64,000 bases of DNA from Tuctoria greenei (lineage: Eukaryota > Streptophyta > Magnoliopsida > Poales > Poaceae), in assembly GCA_036927565.1 (NCBI GenBank), contig JAYESD010000001.1, positions 282,607,560 to 282,671,559 on the forward strand, in the 5' to 3' direction. Shown here in pieces: positions 31,070 through 42,503 of this stretch; positions within the stretch are counted from its first letter, which is position 1, and each line of letters begins with the position of its first letter. The position numbers and the translations under genes are program-made. The notes under the pieces are model-generated. The model was not told the origin of the DNA, made no database searches, and saw only the letters and a program-made list of their open reading frames with translations.

Positions 31070-32407
31070 TGCTGTTCGTGCTCTTATGGAGGGATTGCAA
31101 AGTTATCTGAGAAAGAACAGGTGTGTTTCGATTCGATGGTTATAGAGGTGGCCAGGTGGTTATCATTGATAATTAATTGTGTCTTTGCTACTAGACGATG
31201 CATCCATGTTGAAATCCAACCATCGGATACTACACTAATTTGTTTCTAATTTCTGATGGGATTTGTGGTGCATTTATACTTTTCATATACTATTCTTGCT
31301 TTGGCAAAAAAAACTATGAATCCTCATAGATGAATAATTAGGGTACTTCCGGTGTGCATGCTATGATGCATCTTAATTAAATATAGATATCTTATGACTG
31401 AGTCCCTAGCCACGAAGAAGCACTAAATATGTATGATAGAGTAGACATCTTAAGCTGACTCCAGCATATGGGCACTCAAATACGAGCACCCATATCGGGG
31501 CTTTGGATAGTTTTCACGCCAGACTACGATACACAGACAGGAATGTCTCCAACGCGTCGGATGCAAACTTTTTTCGCAGCTTCCACCAAAAACTCGATGC
31601 TCCCGCCAGAAACCCCAATGAGAGGCGTGTGCTGGCAAGGTCTACCGGGCAGGGTGGAGCTTCGTCGGCTGACTGTGAGCGATTGGCGATGGTCTGCGGG
31701 CGATGGCGGCCAACAAATGCGAGGCGGAGCTTCACCATTGAGCGGCGCACTTCTGACAAGGGTAGCGAGGTGGGGTGTGTGCGGGCATGGGAGATCGGTT
31801 GTGAGCATAGCGGGCGAGGGCGGGCGGCACAAGAGGGACGGCTGCGCGTGGACAAGGTCTGATGGCACACAACAGGTTGCAGCGTGCGGGCGAGGGCGAC
31901 CAACAAGTGTGAGGCGGAGCTTCACCATTGGGCGGCGCACGACCGACAAGGGCGTGCAGCGCAAGAGGGACGGGTGAGGGATTCTATGGAGAAGGATGAG
32001 AGCATGATGTTCGGTTACACGAACAGACTACCGATATTTGGGTCCTCGAGTAACCGCTACCGATAATCGGTGACCGTTTGGGTTCTATAGTTGGAGACAG
32101 ATTTATACCGATCTTTTATCGATGTCTGATTTGGGTAACTCGATGGGTTGTGGGTTGGAGTCATCCGTATATGCCTGCATCGTTTCCTTGATATTCATGC
32201 AAAATGGATACTGAGCTCAAGTATTCTGTGTCTAAGGCAAGTCTCAATGGGCCGGGGGTTTCATTTTGTTTTGAAATCATGAATGAAACAAATTTTCTAA
32301 TGTATGATTTTATTTGTGTTTCACAGTACTTAATTATAACTTATTTGATTGGTTTGTCTACAAGATGAAAGGAAATTTCTCTCTTCCAATACTAGTTTCA
32401 TGGTTGT
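31070..32407. other. intergenic, with a short duplicated GC-rich block
   Basis: No supported gene. Between 31640 and 31980 two related blocks about 193 bp apart (around 31715-31775 and 31908-31968) share GAGGCGGAGCTTCACCATTG and GCGGCGCAC. Overlapping frames on both strands follow from this composition. The remainder is AT-rich and featureless. Confidence 0.45.
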
Positions 32408-33257
32408 TGAAGTGTAGCAACGACACTTCCCCGGTACTACTAAAGCATAGTCCACAGAGGTCTGTATTCGATTGGGGCGCGCATAAGATCAAGAACAATA
32501 TGGTGACACGAGAGTTTTTACGTGGTTCGGGCCGCCTGAGAGTAATGCGCTATTCCACGGGGTGGCTGTTGATTGTATGAGTGTGTTTGTGTGCGTGTGA
32601 GATGGTTTGTGTGCCTGTGTCTCCGCTTGAGTCCAATTGTGCGGCGTAGCCCTTTTATATGCTAAGGACTGGCCGTTACAATGTTTGCCTAGCCCGACAG
32701 ATGGCCCCGGCTGAAATAAACACCCTATACACGATCTACTGATGTTAAGGGTGATCAACAGTGTGATAAAGTGCCTGAATGGCAGCGTTACCAGTCTTGA
32801 TAGTCCTCTGATCGTGTGTCATTGATACAGCATTAATGACACGCTAATTAGGTCTTGTAATGCCTGTTTAATAGCCTCTTGAATGTCTGCCCTGTTGGAG
32901 ATCCCATGGTCTTCCCGTTGTAGACTTAGTTCCGAGCATCTGATACGTGGCAGCTCTGGACCTTCCCTCTATAAAGAGGCAGGTCTGGAGCTACTTAACG
33001 CTTGGCAGAACCGGAACTTCCCTCTACCATGGGTTAGGTCTGGTGCTACTGGACACATGGCGGCACCGAAGCTAACCTGTGAAGGGAGGTAGGTCCAGCC
33101 CCGCAGGACATGTGGTAGTACTAGAGATATCCAAACGAGGGAGGCGGGCCCAGTACTGCAGGACACGTGTTGCCTTTGGGAGTCTTCAACTCAGACGTAG
33201 GAACTCCTTGGCTTTGAGTGCTGTATCAGGGGGTACCCGGCATGCAGAGTACCGATA
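32408..33257 (-). repeat. 3' LTR of gypsy element D
   Basis: Element sense runs from 33257 (TATCGGTACTCTGC, first G of TG mutated) to 32408 (CACTTCA). It is homologous over its whole length to the plus-strand solo LTR at 36496-37334. It contains a TATA element (about 32652-32662; minus strand CATATAAAAGGG). A purine-rich GGGCCCGGGGGCCACTA at 33258-33275 just outside its start looks like a polypurine tract, which identifies it as the 3' LTR of a minus-strand element whose interior extends right. Confidence 0.75.
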
Positions 33258-35700
33258 GTGGCCCCCGGGCCCACCTCTGGGAGAGACCCTCTGGGTGAGG
33301 TTATACTACCGGAGGTCGAGCCAGCTTCGATTCCTGTGTTGTAGCTTCAAAGTCTTTTGTTGGATGGTTGAGGCGACAACAAAGAGTTATGCCACCGCCA
33401 TGTGACCCTTCTTGATACGGCGCGTGGGATCCTGGCATATGGATCTCATGCAATTGAAGGTCGCCAGTTCCCAATACAAAATTCGTATTGATTCCTAGCG
33501 TAATCTTTGTAGCCATGCTAGGCTGCTGCGCTCGGGCTTGCAACTTCCCATCATGACAACGGTTCGCCTGGTACGAATTTTTACCAAAGTGGACCCGTGC
33601 CCCCTTGTCATCGACATGGTAACTTTCCAGAGTATGATTTTGATCCCAACGCGGTTTCCATCCAAGCGTTGTGGAGTCTTACTAAAGGGGGAAAGCTTGC
33701 ACTCATAGAGAACTCTTTACGCTTTCAATCGATCTTACGCTTAGAGCCCTTCGCCTTTGCATAGCCTTTCTCTCTTTCGCTCCACTTTGCCGCGATGGAG
33801 TTGGGTCTTCCCCGCAGTAGGATCAAGAGCGAGAATGAGTTGTCGAAGGTTCGCACCTAGATGGGGTGGTCGAGAAACTCCTTCAACAACTCGATTCACA
33901 TCAGCAAGCTCCCCTTCAAGAAGGAACGCGCCGGCGAGATCGTCTACTTCTCTGCTTTAATCATGGTGGGGCTCATCGTCCCACCCTTCTCCAGCTTCCA
34001 GCTGATGCTGCTGAATAGTGGTGGTGGCGGATGACACGACAGCTCTGATGCTGGCTGTCATGGAGACAAGCCCAGTACCGACGCCAGAAGATCCCGTGGT
34101 AGCAACGGGCCACGTGGAAGAAGTACACGAAGAAGCTCCGGCAGTTTCGGAGCCTGCTGAGGAGGCTTCAGCATCAGTGTCGGAAGTGGTTGAAGCTTCG
34201 GCCGAAGCTTCAGTGCCGGCCCCAGCGACTGGTCCGGAGGTGACCATGTCCGAGCTAGCACAACTGGAGGATCCTGCGGTGGGTCTTCTGCCTTATGGGC
34301 CCATGATTGAAGATCCGGTTGAGGGAACTTCCTCATCAGCTCATGAGGTGGAAGTTCCTGCTGTGGTATCTTCCTCGACTGCTATGGAGGTAGAAGAGCC
34401 TCTAGAGGTCGGCTCCGATGCCGTGGAGTCGATGGGGACCACACTTGCACCGTGGGATCCGATAGTTGTCTTGGAAGACCCACTAGAGCCAACAGAGACA
34501 CTTCAGGCAGGCCCAAAGCTAATTCCTCTACCGTTGTCTATTGACAATGCCTTCTCAAGTCTCCACTAGGTCTAGCTCGCCTTTGATTATGAGAACAAGA
34601 CTCTCGAAGAAGAGTGCAACACCTTAAGGCGTTGGTGCATCAGGTTTCATTTCGAGACGAGGATGACGTAATCAATGCTTGCAGACCAGTAGAAATGGGT
34701 AGAGAAGGAGAAGGTCCGACTGGCGCGGTTAGATCGCGCCCTCAATGAGAGAGAGAGGCCATCATTAAGGCCCTTGATGAGAAGACCTGAGAGGTATATG
34801 AACATGCTCAAGAGGCCAAAAAAAGAAACTCATAGCCGTTCGGAGGGCCTCGATGAGTTGAATGAGCAACTCCTTAAGTGCCGGGAAGCTCTCGACACAA
34901 GGGAGGACATACTCCTAGAGAAGGAGGAAGACCTCGTGAAGCGGGAGCATGAGCTCTCCTAGAAGCTATCCCTGGATGAGAAACGCTTGGATGAATGCAC
35001 AGAACAGTTCAAGCTATGGTGCGAAGAAGAGAATCACAAGTGCAAAGAGGAGAAGCACCAGATTTGGTTGGTGGGGGAGAGCATCTCCAAGAGGGAGATT
35101 GACATCTCTGCCCGGGAGGAGAAGGTGAAGGCCAAGGAGAAGGACTTGGCGAGCTTACGGAACCGTATTCACCTCCGAGAGAAGGAGCTCAGCGACCAAG
35201 AGAAGCGGCTAGCCAAAAGTATTCAACATCATGCTAAGGAAGTTGAGCGCTTCTCCAAGGAGGGTTATGCGGAACTCTCAACTCCCTAGAGGAGCTTAGG
35301 TGCTTAAGAGCGACTGAGTCCAAGCAAGTCTGGGACATTTTGGGGCATGCCAATGAAGCTCTGGTGCCGTTTGGTTTCAGCCCGACACGCCCGGATGACC
35401 CGAAGCTGGAAATGGACAAATCAATGGTGGCATTGAACTCCGCTGGCAAGAAGCTGGAAGCTGTTGGTGACGTGATCGTCAACCAACTAGAGACAGAGGA
35501 AAAGTCCCTGACCAAGAACATCGCCGAATATGTGCTAGTGTGTCTCAAAATCCAAAACCCCCAAATTTCTTTAGCCCTGGTGGTCGAAGGACCCATTGCC
35601 AAGGAGGAAGAAGCCACCAGGGCCAACTTTCAATAAGCTGCCCAAACAGTTACCTCATTCTTCACTAGAAACTCCAATAATTAAGACCTCTCCTTTTTGT
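33258..35700 (-). mobile_element. interior 3' part of gypsy element D
   Basis: Between the 3' LTR and about 35700 there is no pol. It contains an antisense, plus-strand coiled-coil ORF. This layout (a long antisense ORF between pol and the 3' LTR) is known from Tat-lineage elements such as Grande. The rest of element D, including pol and the 5' LTR, is missing. Confidence 0.55.
33795..35636 (+). pseudogene. antisense accessory ORF of element D, coiled-coil protein
   Basis: The first ATG (33795, MELGLPRSRIKSENELSK) hits a TAG at 33858. From 34018 to 35289 one frame encodes an acidic Ala/Glu/Val/Pro-rich region (34018-34569) and a long charged coiled coil (34774-35289, for example EDILLEKEEDLVKREHELS and EKVKAKEKDLASLRNRIHLR). 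It is broken by TAG at 34567, 34960 and others. After a one-base shift near 35275 a globular C-terminus follows (FGFSPTRPDDPKLEMD) to 35636. A 3' UTR-like stretch with TTTGAATGAATGAAATCATT lies at 35726. Such proteins accompany some plant gypsy elements; their function is not established. Confidence 0.6.
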
Positions 35701-36169
35701 ACCTTCAACTTGTAATCCTCTTATTTTGAATGAATGAAATCATTTCGAATTCCATTTTTTTGTGTTTTCAATGCATTGCCCTTTATATTGTTGGTCCTCT
35801 GGTAGATGCGCGCAAAAGGATTGCGAACATGTACCAAAAGGATTTGACAATGTCTTGAAGACTTCACTTCAGACTCGTAGCCAAATACTGGTTGTCTATA
35901 TTGGAATTGGGATTGATGCATTGAGAAACTGGTTGTCTATACCAAATTTAGTCTCGCACGACCTCTTAATTGTTCTTGCAAAATGAATTGCGCAAAATAT
36001 CTTCCTGCAAGACTAAGAAGCCAATTGTGAACGTAACAATACAAAGAACAATAACTGCACTATAATAGTAATATTACAAAAGATAATAAGTATTTTGTAT
36101 CTAACAGTAACAAGAGAGTAACAAGATAGTAACAATACAAAGAGCAACATATCTAACATTATCTTATTG
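35701..36169. other. AT-rich sequence, no gene recognised
   Basis: No supported ORF. Repeated AACAAGATAGTAACAATA-like words occur at 36040-36170. Confidence 0.5.
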
Positions 36170-36495
36170 TATTATAATAGTATGAAGAGGGGCAGGCCTG
36201 GCGGCGATGTCGAGGGTGAGGACGGCGCCCGACGTGGACGGCGACGACAAGAACGACGCTCGACGGCGATGCCGAGGGCGAGCATGTCGCTCGGCGGTGA
36301 CGCCGAGAGTGAGGATGGCGCTCGATTGACGGCGAAGGCGAGGGTTAGGATGACACTCGGTGGATGGCGACGACGAGGGTTAGGATAGCGCTCAGTGGAC
36401 GGTGACGGCGAGGGTGAGGATGGTGCCCGACATGGATGACGACAGCGAGGACGACGCTTGACGATGTCGCTGAGGGTGAGTACGTCGTCGACAGC
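36170..36495. repeat. GC-rich minisatellite, left part
   Basis: Degenerate units of about 45-60 bp with GGCGACGNCGAGGGTGAGGATGGCGCTCG are repeated about six times. The same array resumes at 37335-37440 after the solo LTR, so the LTR inserted into it. Confidence 0.75.
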
Positions 36496-37334
36496 TGTCA
36501 GTACCCTGCGTACCGGGTATCCCCTATACCACAAGAAAAGCCAAGGAGTTCCTATGTCCGACATTGAAGACTTCTGGAGGCAACACATGTCTCGTAGTAC
36601 TAGGCCTGCATCCCTCATTTTGGTAGCTCCAGTGCTACCAAGTGTCTTGTGGGGCCGGACCTACTCCCTTCACAGGGAAGCTTCGGTACCCCCACGTGCC
36701 CAGTAGCACTGGACCTAACCCCCACTAGAGGGAAGCTCCGGTACTACCACGTGTTAAGTAGCTCCGGACCTACCTCTCCCCCTAGAGGGAAGCTCTGGAG
36801 CTGCCACGCGTCTAATAGCCGAACCTAAGTCTGCAACGAGAAGGATACTAGATATCCAACAGTGCGGATATTCAAAAGGCTATTAAACAGCCATTACAAG
36901 ACCTGATTACGTGTCATTGATGTTATATTGATGACACACAATCAGAGCACTATTAGTACTGGTAATGCGCCATTAAGTCGTGTTATCACACTGTTAAACA
37001 CCCTTAACACCAGTAGATCGTGTATAGGGATTTTAATATATCGCCAGGGCCACATGTCGGGTCAGGCAAACACTGTAACGGCCAGCTTTTGGCATATAAA
37101 AGGGCTGCATCGCACCGTAGAAAACAACTAAAGCTCAAACGCTCACTAGGCACACAGATTCATACTATCAACAACCACTATGTGGAGTAGGATACTATGC
37201 TCATGCGGCTTGAACCACGTAAAAAGCCCTCGTGTCACCATCTTGTTCTTGATCTTATGCGCGCCCCAACCGAATACGAATCTCCGCAGACTACACTTTA
37301 GTACTACTGGGGGAATTGTCGTCGCAACACTTCG
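36496..37334 (+). mobile_element. solo LTR of the element D family
   Basis: Starts TGTCAGTACCCTGC and ends CACTTCG. The second copy at 32408 ends CACTTCA, so the final base is mutated. It is flanked by ACAGC on both sides (36491-36495 and 37335-37339), a 5-bp target duplication. The TATA box CATATAAAAGGG is at 37092-37103. No primer site or interior follows, so the element was reduced by LTR-LTR recombination. Confidence 0.88.
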
Positions 37335-37500
37335 ACAGCGGCGACGCCGAGAGCTTGGAGGGTGCTCGATGGACGACGATAATGAGGGTGAGGACGTCGC
37401 TCGGCGTTGATTGCGACAGCGAGGGCGAGGACAACAAGGGTGGGGGTTTGGGAGCAGCAGGGGAGGGCTTGGCAGCAAAATGAAAATGTTAGGGTTGCGG
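37335..37500. repeat. GC-rich minisatellite, right part
   Basis: Continuation of the array at 36170-36495 (GGCGACGCCGAGAGC, GAGGGTGAGGACGTCGCTCGGCG). Confidence 0.7.
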
Positions 37501-37524
37501 GACGCGACCGACGCTTCATTTATA

Positions 37525-37710
37525 GAGAAAATATTTTCTACAGGCGGTGGTTTCTTAATAACCGCCTGGGGAAATATTTTAAATAAATTATAAAACTAAT
37601 TTTCTCAAACGGCATAGTCTTAATAACTGTCTGGGGAAATATTTTAAATAAAATATAAAACTTATTTTCTTGGACGGCATATCTTAATAACCGTATGAGA
37701 AGATACATAT
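37525..37710. repeat. three tandem units of about 75 bp
   Basis: Units contain CTTAATAACCGTCTGGGG then AAATATTTTAAATAAA and TATAAAACTNATTTTCT at 37553, 37618 and 37683 (the last partial). They resemble subterminal repeats of a DNA transposon, but no terminus is recognisable. Confidence 0.6.
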
Positions 37711-37802
37711 CTATAATGAATTTCTACATCAACAATGTATAACACACCCATAAAAAGGGATAAATAGTCCACTAGTTTATCGTTAGAACAACAACATTAG
37801 AA

Positions 37803-37917
37803 CTATTTTTGCACACCAATACTACTGCTACTGCTACTGCTGCTACTACTGCTACTACTACTGCTACTGCTACTGCTACTGCTACTTCTACTGCAACTGC
37901 TACTACTACTGCTACTG

Positions 37918-37958
<41 letters not shown>

Positions 37959-37975
37959 GCTACTCCTGCTGCTAC
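37803..37975. repeat. CTA/CTG trinucleotide microsatellite
   Basis: Nearly uninterrupted triplets ACTACTGCT or CTACTACTA over about 170 bp. Element B begins only 3 bp after its right end. The poly-Thr, poly-Ser and poly-Val frames on both strands are artefacts. Confidence 0.95.
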
Positions 37976-37977
37976 TC

Positions 37978-38838
37978 TGTCGGTACCCTGGAAACCGTAC
38001 ATCCCTTGAGGTTACAAAGATCTCCAAGGAAAGTCATCTACTTGATTTGAAGACCTTTGGAGGCCCACATGTCAGCTATAACCGGACCCGCTTCTCCAAC
38101 ATGGTTAATCCCAGGGTCGCCACGTGTACTATCAAACCGGAGCTACCGCCCACAAGGGGGAAGCTCCGGGCCATGTACCGAAATGGCACCTCCGGACTTA
38201 ACCCCAGATCGAGAGAAGCTCCGGACCTGACACGTGTCAGGTAGCTCCGGAGCTACCTGTTTCCCACAGTATGCTCTAGAGCTGCCACGTGTCCAACCGA
38301 CGGAGCTTCAACCTCTGACCTCCGGAAGATTCCATAACGGCTCCGGATCTTCAAAGGGGAATCAAGGACTTCAAGAACCGATTATGTGTCATTAATACCA
38401 TATTAATGACACACGATCGGATGATCTTAATTACCTGTAATGGTGCTGTCAAAGCCCATTACCCGGTAATTAAGGACAATTAAATGTGTTGAATAAGTGT
38501 CAATACTAGTAACCGCTGGGGCCACATGTCGGGCCAGGCTAGCTTGTAACGGCCTGCCCTTGTACTATAAAAGGACAGGCCGACGACGGACTCTAAGAGA
38601 AAAAAGGTGAGGCTAGACACGCGCCATAGACTCTCAACACAAGCTCATACAGCTAATACAACACCAACACACCGTGGAGTAGGGTATTACGCTCAGGCGG
38701 CCCGAACCACGTAAACTCTTGTGTCTCCTGTGTCATTTACTATTCACCTTCTTGAATCTCCGCGCGCCCACACCGAACATCAAACTCCTCTAACACTTTA
38801 GTAGTGTCGGGAGATCTGCCGGTTCCAAACCACCGACA
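37978..38838 (+). repeat. 5' LTR of element B (861 bp)
   Basis: Starts TGTCGGTACCC, ends AACCACCGACA, with TGTCGGT/ACCGACA inverted ends. TATA box CTATAAAAGG at 38565-38574. Several AGCTCCGG or CGGAGCT words occur at 38130-38330. The primer site TTGGCGCACCAGGTAG follows at 38840. Confidence 0.92.
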
Positions 38839-38875
38839 GTTGGCGCACCAGGTAGGGGCGCTTGAGATTTTGAGA

Positions 38876-39595
38876 ATGGTGAACTCATCTGCTGGATCAT
38901 CCAACGGTCAACCTGCTGCTCAGGTGTTAGGGGCAATCCCTCCAATATGCAGCCACCAGCAGGAGCCTCAGCACCAGCAGGAGTCACACTCCCACCAGCA
39001 AATCATGCTGGGCAACGTGATGGTGCGCCGGTGTCAATCACTGCGTCGGCAAATCATGACAACCCGGAACATGCGCTCCATGCAGCGCGTGCTCTTCTCC
39101 AATGCCCACCACCTCCGGATGCATCCCGGGATGCACTGGAACAGTGGAGGGCCGATGTGGAACATTTGGTTGCAGCAGCAGCCGAACGCCTCAGCATTCA
39201 GGGTCCTCCTCCTTCAGGACGAGCCCTGTCGCAGCGGCGGACTTTGTCTGGAAGACTTGGTCCGCACGTTTCCAATAGCAGGAGACGTGCTGCGTCACAA
39301 CAAGTGACGTCATTGCCCTCCGGGGCACGATGTACTCACACGGTATCCAGGCTCTCAACTCATGACCTCCGGGCGGAGCTTGATCGCCGATACCGCCAAC
39401 AAGACGGCCGAGTCCATATTGAGTGTGCTCGTGAAAGACGGGAAGCTCAGGACCTTTCTGCTCTTGAAGGAGTAGGAGGAGGCTGTTCAGCTCTGGCCAT
39501 ACATCTGCGTATGGTCAGGTGGCCACAGAAGTTCCGGCCTCATCTGCCGGAAAAATTCGACGGGACTGTCAATCCCGCCGAATTTCTTCAGATCT
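38876..39595 (+). pseudogene. gag N-terminal part of element B
   Basis: The ATG at 38876 matches the gag start of A, but a one-base deletion near 38920 relative to A throws it out of frame. The main gag frame is then open from an internal ATG at 38947. It encodes a proline/alanine-rich region, an Arg-rich stretch, and the start of the retrotransposon gag domain (RMVRWPQKFRPHLPEKFDG). It is cut at 39595 by element G and continues in phase at 51010. Confidence 0.85.
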
Positions 39596-41418
39596 TGTAG
39601 GATCGAAGAGCACGTGAAAAGCTACCAGTGGGGGGGGGGGGGTGAATGGTAGATTTAAAAATCTTACGCAACGGAAACAATTAAAACCCCAAACCCTTTC
39701 GGCAGAAAAATGATCTGTTAAAGAAATCGTGTATGAGACTAATCTAAACGTGTTTCACCATGACAAAAGTGATATATATCAGAGATAATCAAGTCACGAA
39801 GACAACAAAAAAAGAATTACTCAAATCTGTCGAGAAAAACTCAAGTTATGATCGAAAGATCAGACTATGGTCAATCTGACCTACCCGAGAAAAAGACAGT
39901 TTCTGGAATGCTGCAAAGAAACTCGTGTAGCTCAGAAACCACAAATCCAATGACCGTGAAATTTTGACAGATGATAGACAATCAAGTTGTGAATACAACC
40001 CAAAAAGAATCACGTCAATTTGATCTGTAAAACTCAATTTATGATAAAACCACCGACGAAAGGTAGTGCTGTCCAGAAACTCGACGAGTAAAACTTGTCT
40101 GGAACAAGTCGGACGAACAAGGCACAAAAGTTACTTCAAACTACGAATTTTATTCAATAGAACACAAGAGGAACAGCCCCAAAGTCGTCTCTCACGAGCT
40201 TTGGCCTTCCCTCGCTTATATAACCAGCCCTTAGGCCATCCCAATCTCAACTAGGACTCCAATCCTAATCCGATCACAATTGGAACTTTCCATAACTGCT
40301 TAGGACTCTTCTATACGCAGATAGAAGCAATCTTAAGACTTCCAAACACCTTAGGAACGTATCCCACATTCCTAAACAACTCAAATTTGTGACCCACACG
40401 AAATCCTAACATAACCAACTCGATATTTCCATACCGAGCCATAACCGACTCAGCTAGCAGCCTAAGTCTTCAACCGATACGATCCGATCCTTCCGATCAG
40501 ATCTTCCTTCCATAATCCGTCTCTAGAAGCATATTGCCACGTCATGCACCTCATGCACACGTGCGAACACCTTCCTTTGACCTTCATATGCACTGCCCTT
40601 GATTCAATCATCCTGCACGACCTCCTGATCAGCTCAACCACAGTTCCTCCCGAACTTGATTGTTGGAACCTCATCTCCCCCTAAGACTAGTCCAATGGAT
40701 CCTGTCACCAGCCATGACTTGAACTCAAGCAACACCTGCACATGAACAAACAAACAATCCATACGAGCCCAAGTCCTCGACTTGACTCAAGTTAGTTCCG
40801 AACACAACACCTTACGTGAGAACCTCACATAAGCATGTTGCAAAAACACAGTAGAAACGATATCAACCATATCATCCAAAACGCACCAAAAACTTAGCAA
40901 ATGAATACTAAGAAAACTTTCCAACAATGTAAAGCAAGTACGAAACATTGCAAATGAAAAGCAGAAGCACTTAGGTCAAGTTCCGGACCTTGCCAGAGCA
41001 ACCCGGAGCTTGAGACGGAGCTAACAAAAACTAGTAGAACCTAGCGCCGAAGCTTTCCAAAACTAGTAGATCCTAGCACCAGAGCTTACCAAAAACTAGT
41101 CAACCCAAAACCGGAGCTAGACAAAGTACGTCGGAGCTTAGCAAAAGCATGCCGGAGCTATCAAGTATATGCCGGAGCTAAAGATAAAGCTCACCGGAGC
41201 TAACCAAAGCTAGTCGGACCTTACCAAGAAGCCGAACCTAGCATCTAACGTAGCCGGAGCTACCAAAAACAAGTCGGACCTACCGTCAGACCTTGCTATA
41301 GCTCAGAGCTAGAGTCGGACCTTGACAAAAAGGTGTTTTGGTGATATTTAAAACTTTTATCATCAAAGCCAAGTGTATTCACTACAAGCCAATGTATTCA
41401 GCACATATAGGTCTTACA
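39596..41418 (-). repeat. 3' LTR of element G
   Basis: TGTAGGATCG at 39596 and GGTCTTACA at 41418. TATA element TTATATAA near 40217. Between 40995 and 41300 about a dozen CCGGAGCTA, CGGACCTA or related words occur. The other LTR copy aligns throughout apart from insertion H. Confidence 0.93.
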
Positions 41419-42503
41419 ATCTCCCCCTTGATGAATGCATTGGCAACACCATTTAAAATCCGAACATTGGCTTATTCACATAAAAGTTTTGAAAACAATT
41501 TCTCCCCCTTTGTAAATCAAAAGTAAAAAGAGAAGGAAAAATTATCCCATATTATCTCTCCCCCTTTATTATCTCTCCTTATGCTCTCTTCATGCTTATC
41601 TCTCCCCCTTTGACAATGTATTCAACAAGTCATATTCTCTCTCCAACTTTAGTTGTTATGAGCATATTATAACATATACATATAAACAAGGCTCATCCAA
41701 GTCATACTATCAAGTACCTTACATTATAACATCAATGAAATACATAAAGTAGTGTAAGCCATGCTAGAGATCAAATGTAAATTTTCAATTTAAGCAAGTC
41801 ATGATCTCACAAACTTAACTATTTAAAAACATGAAAGCATGACACTAGTTGCTGCATTTTATTATTTTTCAAAGCATAAATTTAGATCATACGATATTTG
41901 CAAGAGATTATATGTGCATCTGCCTTATTCTAACCAACCAAGCCAAGCCTATGTCATTTGACAATCAGAAGCTTAAGGACATGGTTTTAGTCATACACAA
42001 CTTCTTCCAAGTTCATATCTAAGTGCAATGACAAGCCATCTCAAAAGAAGAAGTGCGATGCATGCATATTCTCTTGATCTTTTCTCAATTTATATTTGTT
42101 CATAAGAACTCAACATGTGAGTTGATTACTTGATGAATTCTTAATGATTAAAAGCATTTGTGAGCATGCAACAAGTTCAAAACAGCAAGAAAGTTCGACC
42201 ATGACCAGATTTAGTGTAAGTAATTATTCCAATTACTAGACATGGCAAAAACTACAAGATGTATAACACGAGTAATGTAGTAAGAACTTTCAACATGTAA
42301 AAGGAATCACAAAGTCATATATGTATGAAGTACTATGCTCATATTATTTTAATTTTAGATTCACACATAGACTTCCCAAGTTTCAAAAACTCCCCCTCAA
42401 TTTAAGCCATGAGGATGCATAACCCCTATTTCACTACGAATGTAACAAAAACGAGTGAAATCCAAAGGTTTTGTAAAAATGTCAGCCAATTGATGTTCGG
42501 TAT
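41419..42503 (-). other. 3' untranslated region of element G with several polypurine tracts
   Basis: The tract adjoining the LTR reads, on the minus strand, CATCAAGGGGGAGATT (41419-41434). Further AAAGGGGGAGA tracts occur at about 41500-41511, 41562-41573 and 41602-41613, and a GGGGGAG at 42389-42395. The rest is AT-rich without an ORF. No env-like gene. Confidence 0.75.

Noticed and set aside
31468..31977. Overlapping frames on both strands in 31.4-32.0 kb
   Set aside because: GC-rich duplicated block gives open frames in several phases; no domain or gene structure.
37803..38030. Poly-Thr, poly-Ser and poly-Val/Ala open frames
   Set aside because: All three come from the CTA/CTG trinucleotide repeat in different frames.
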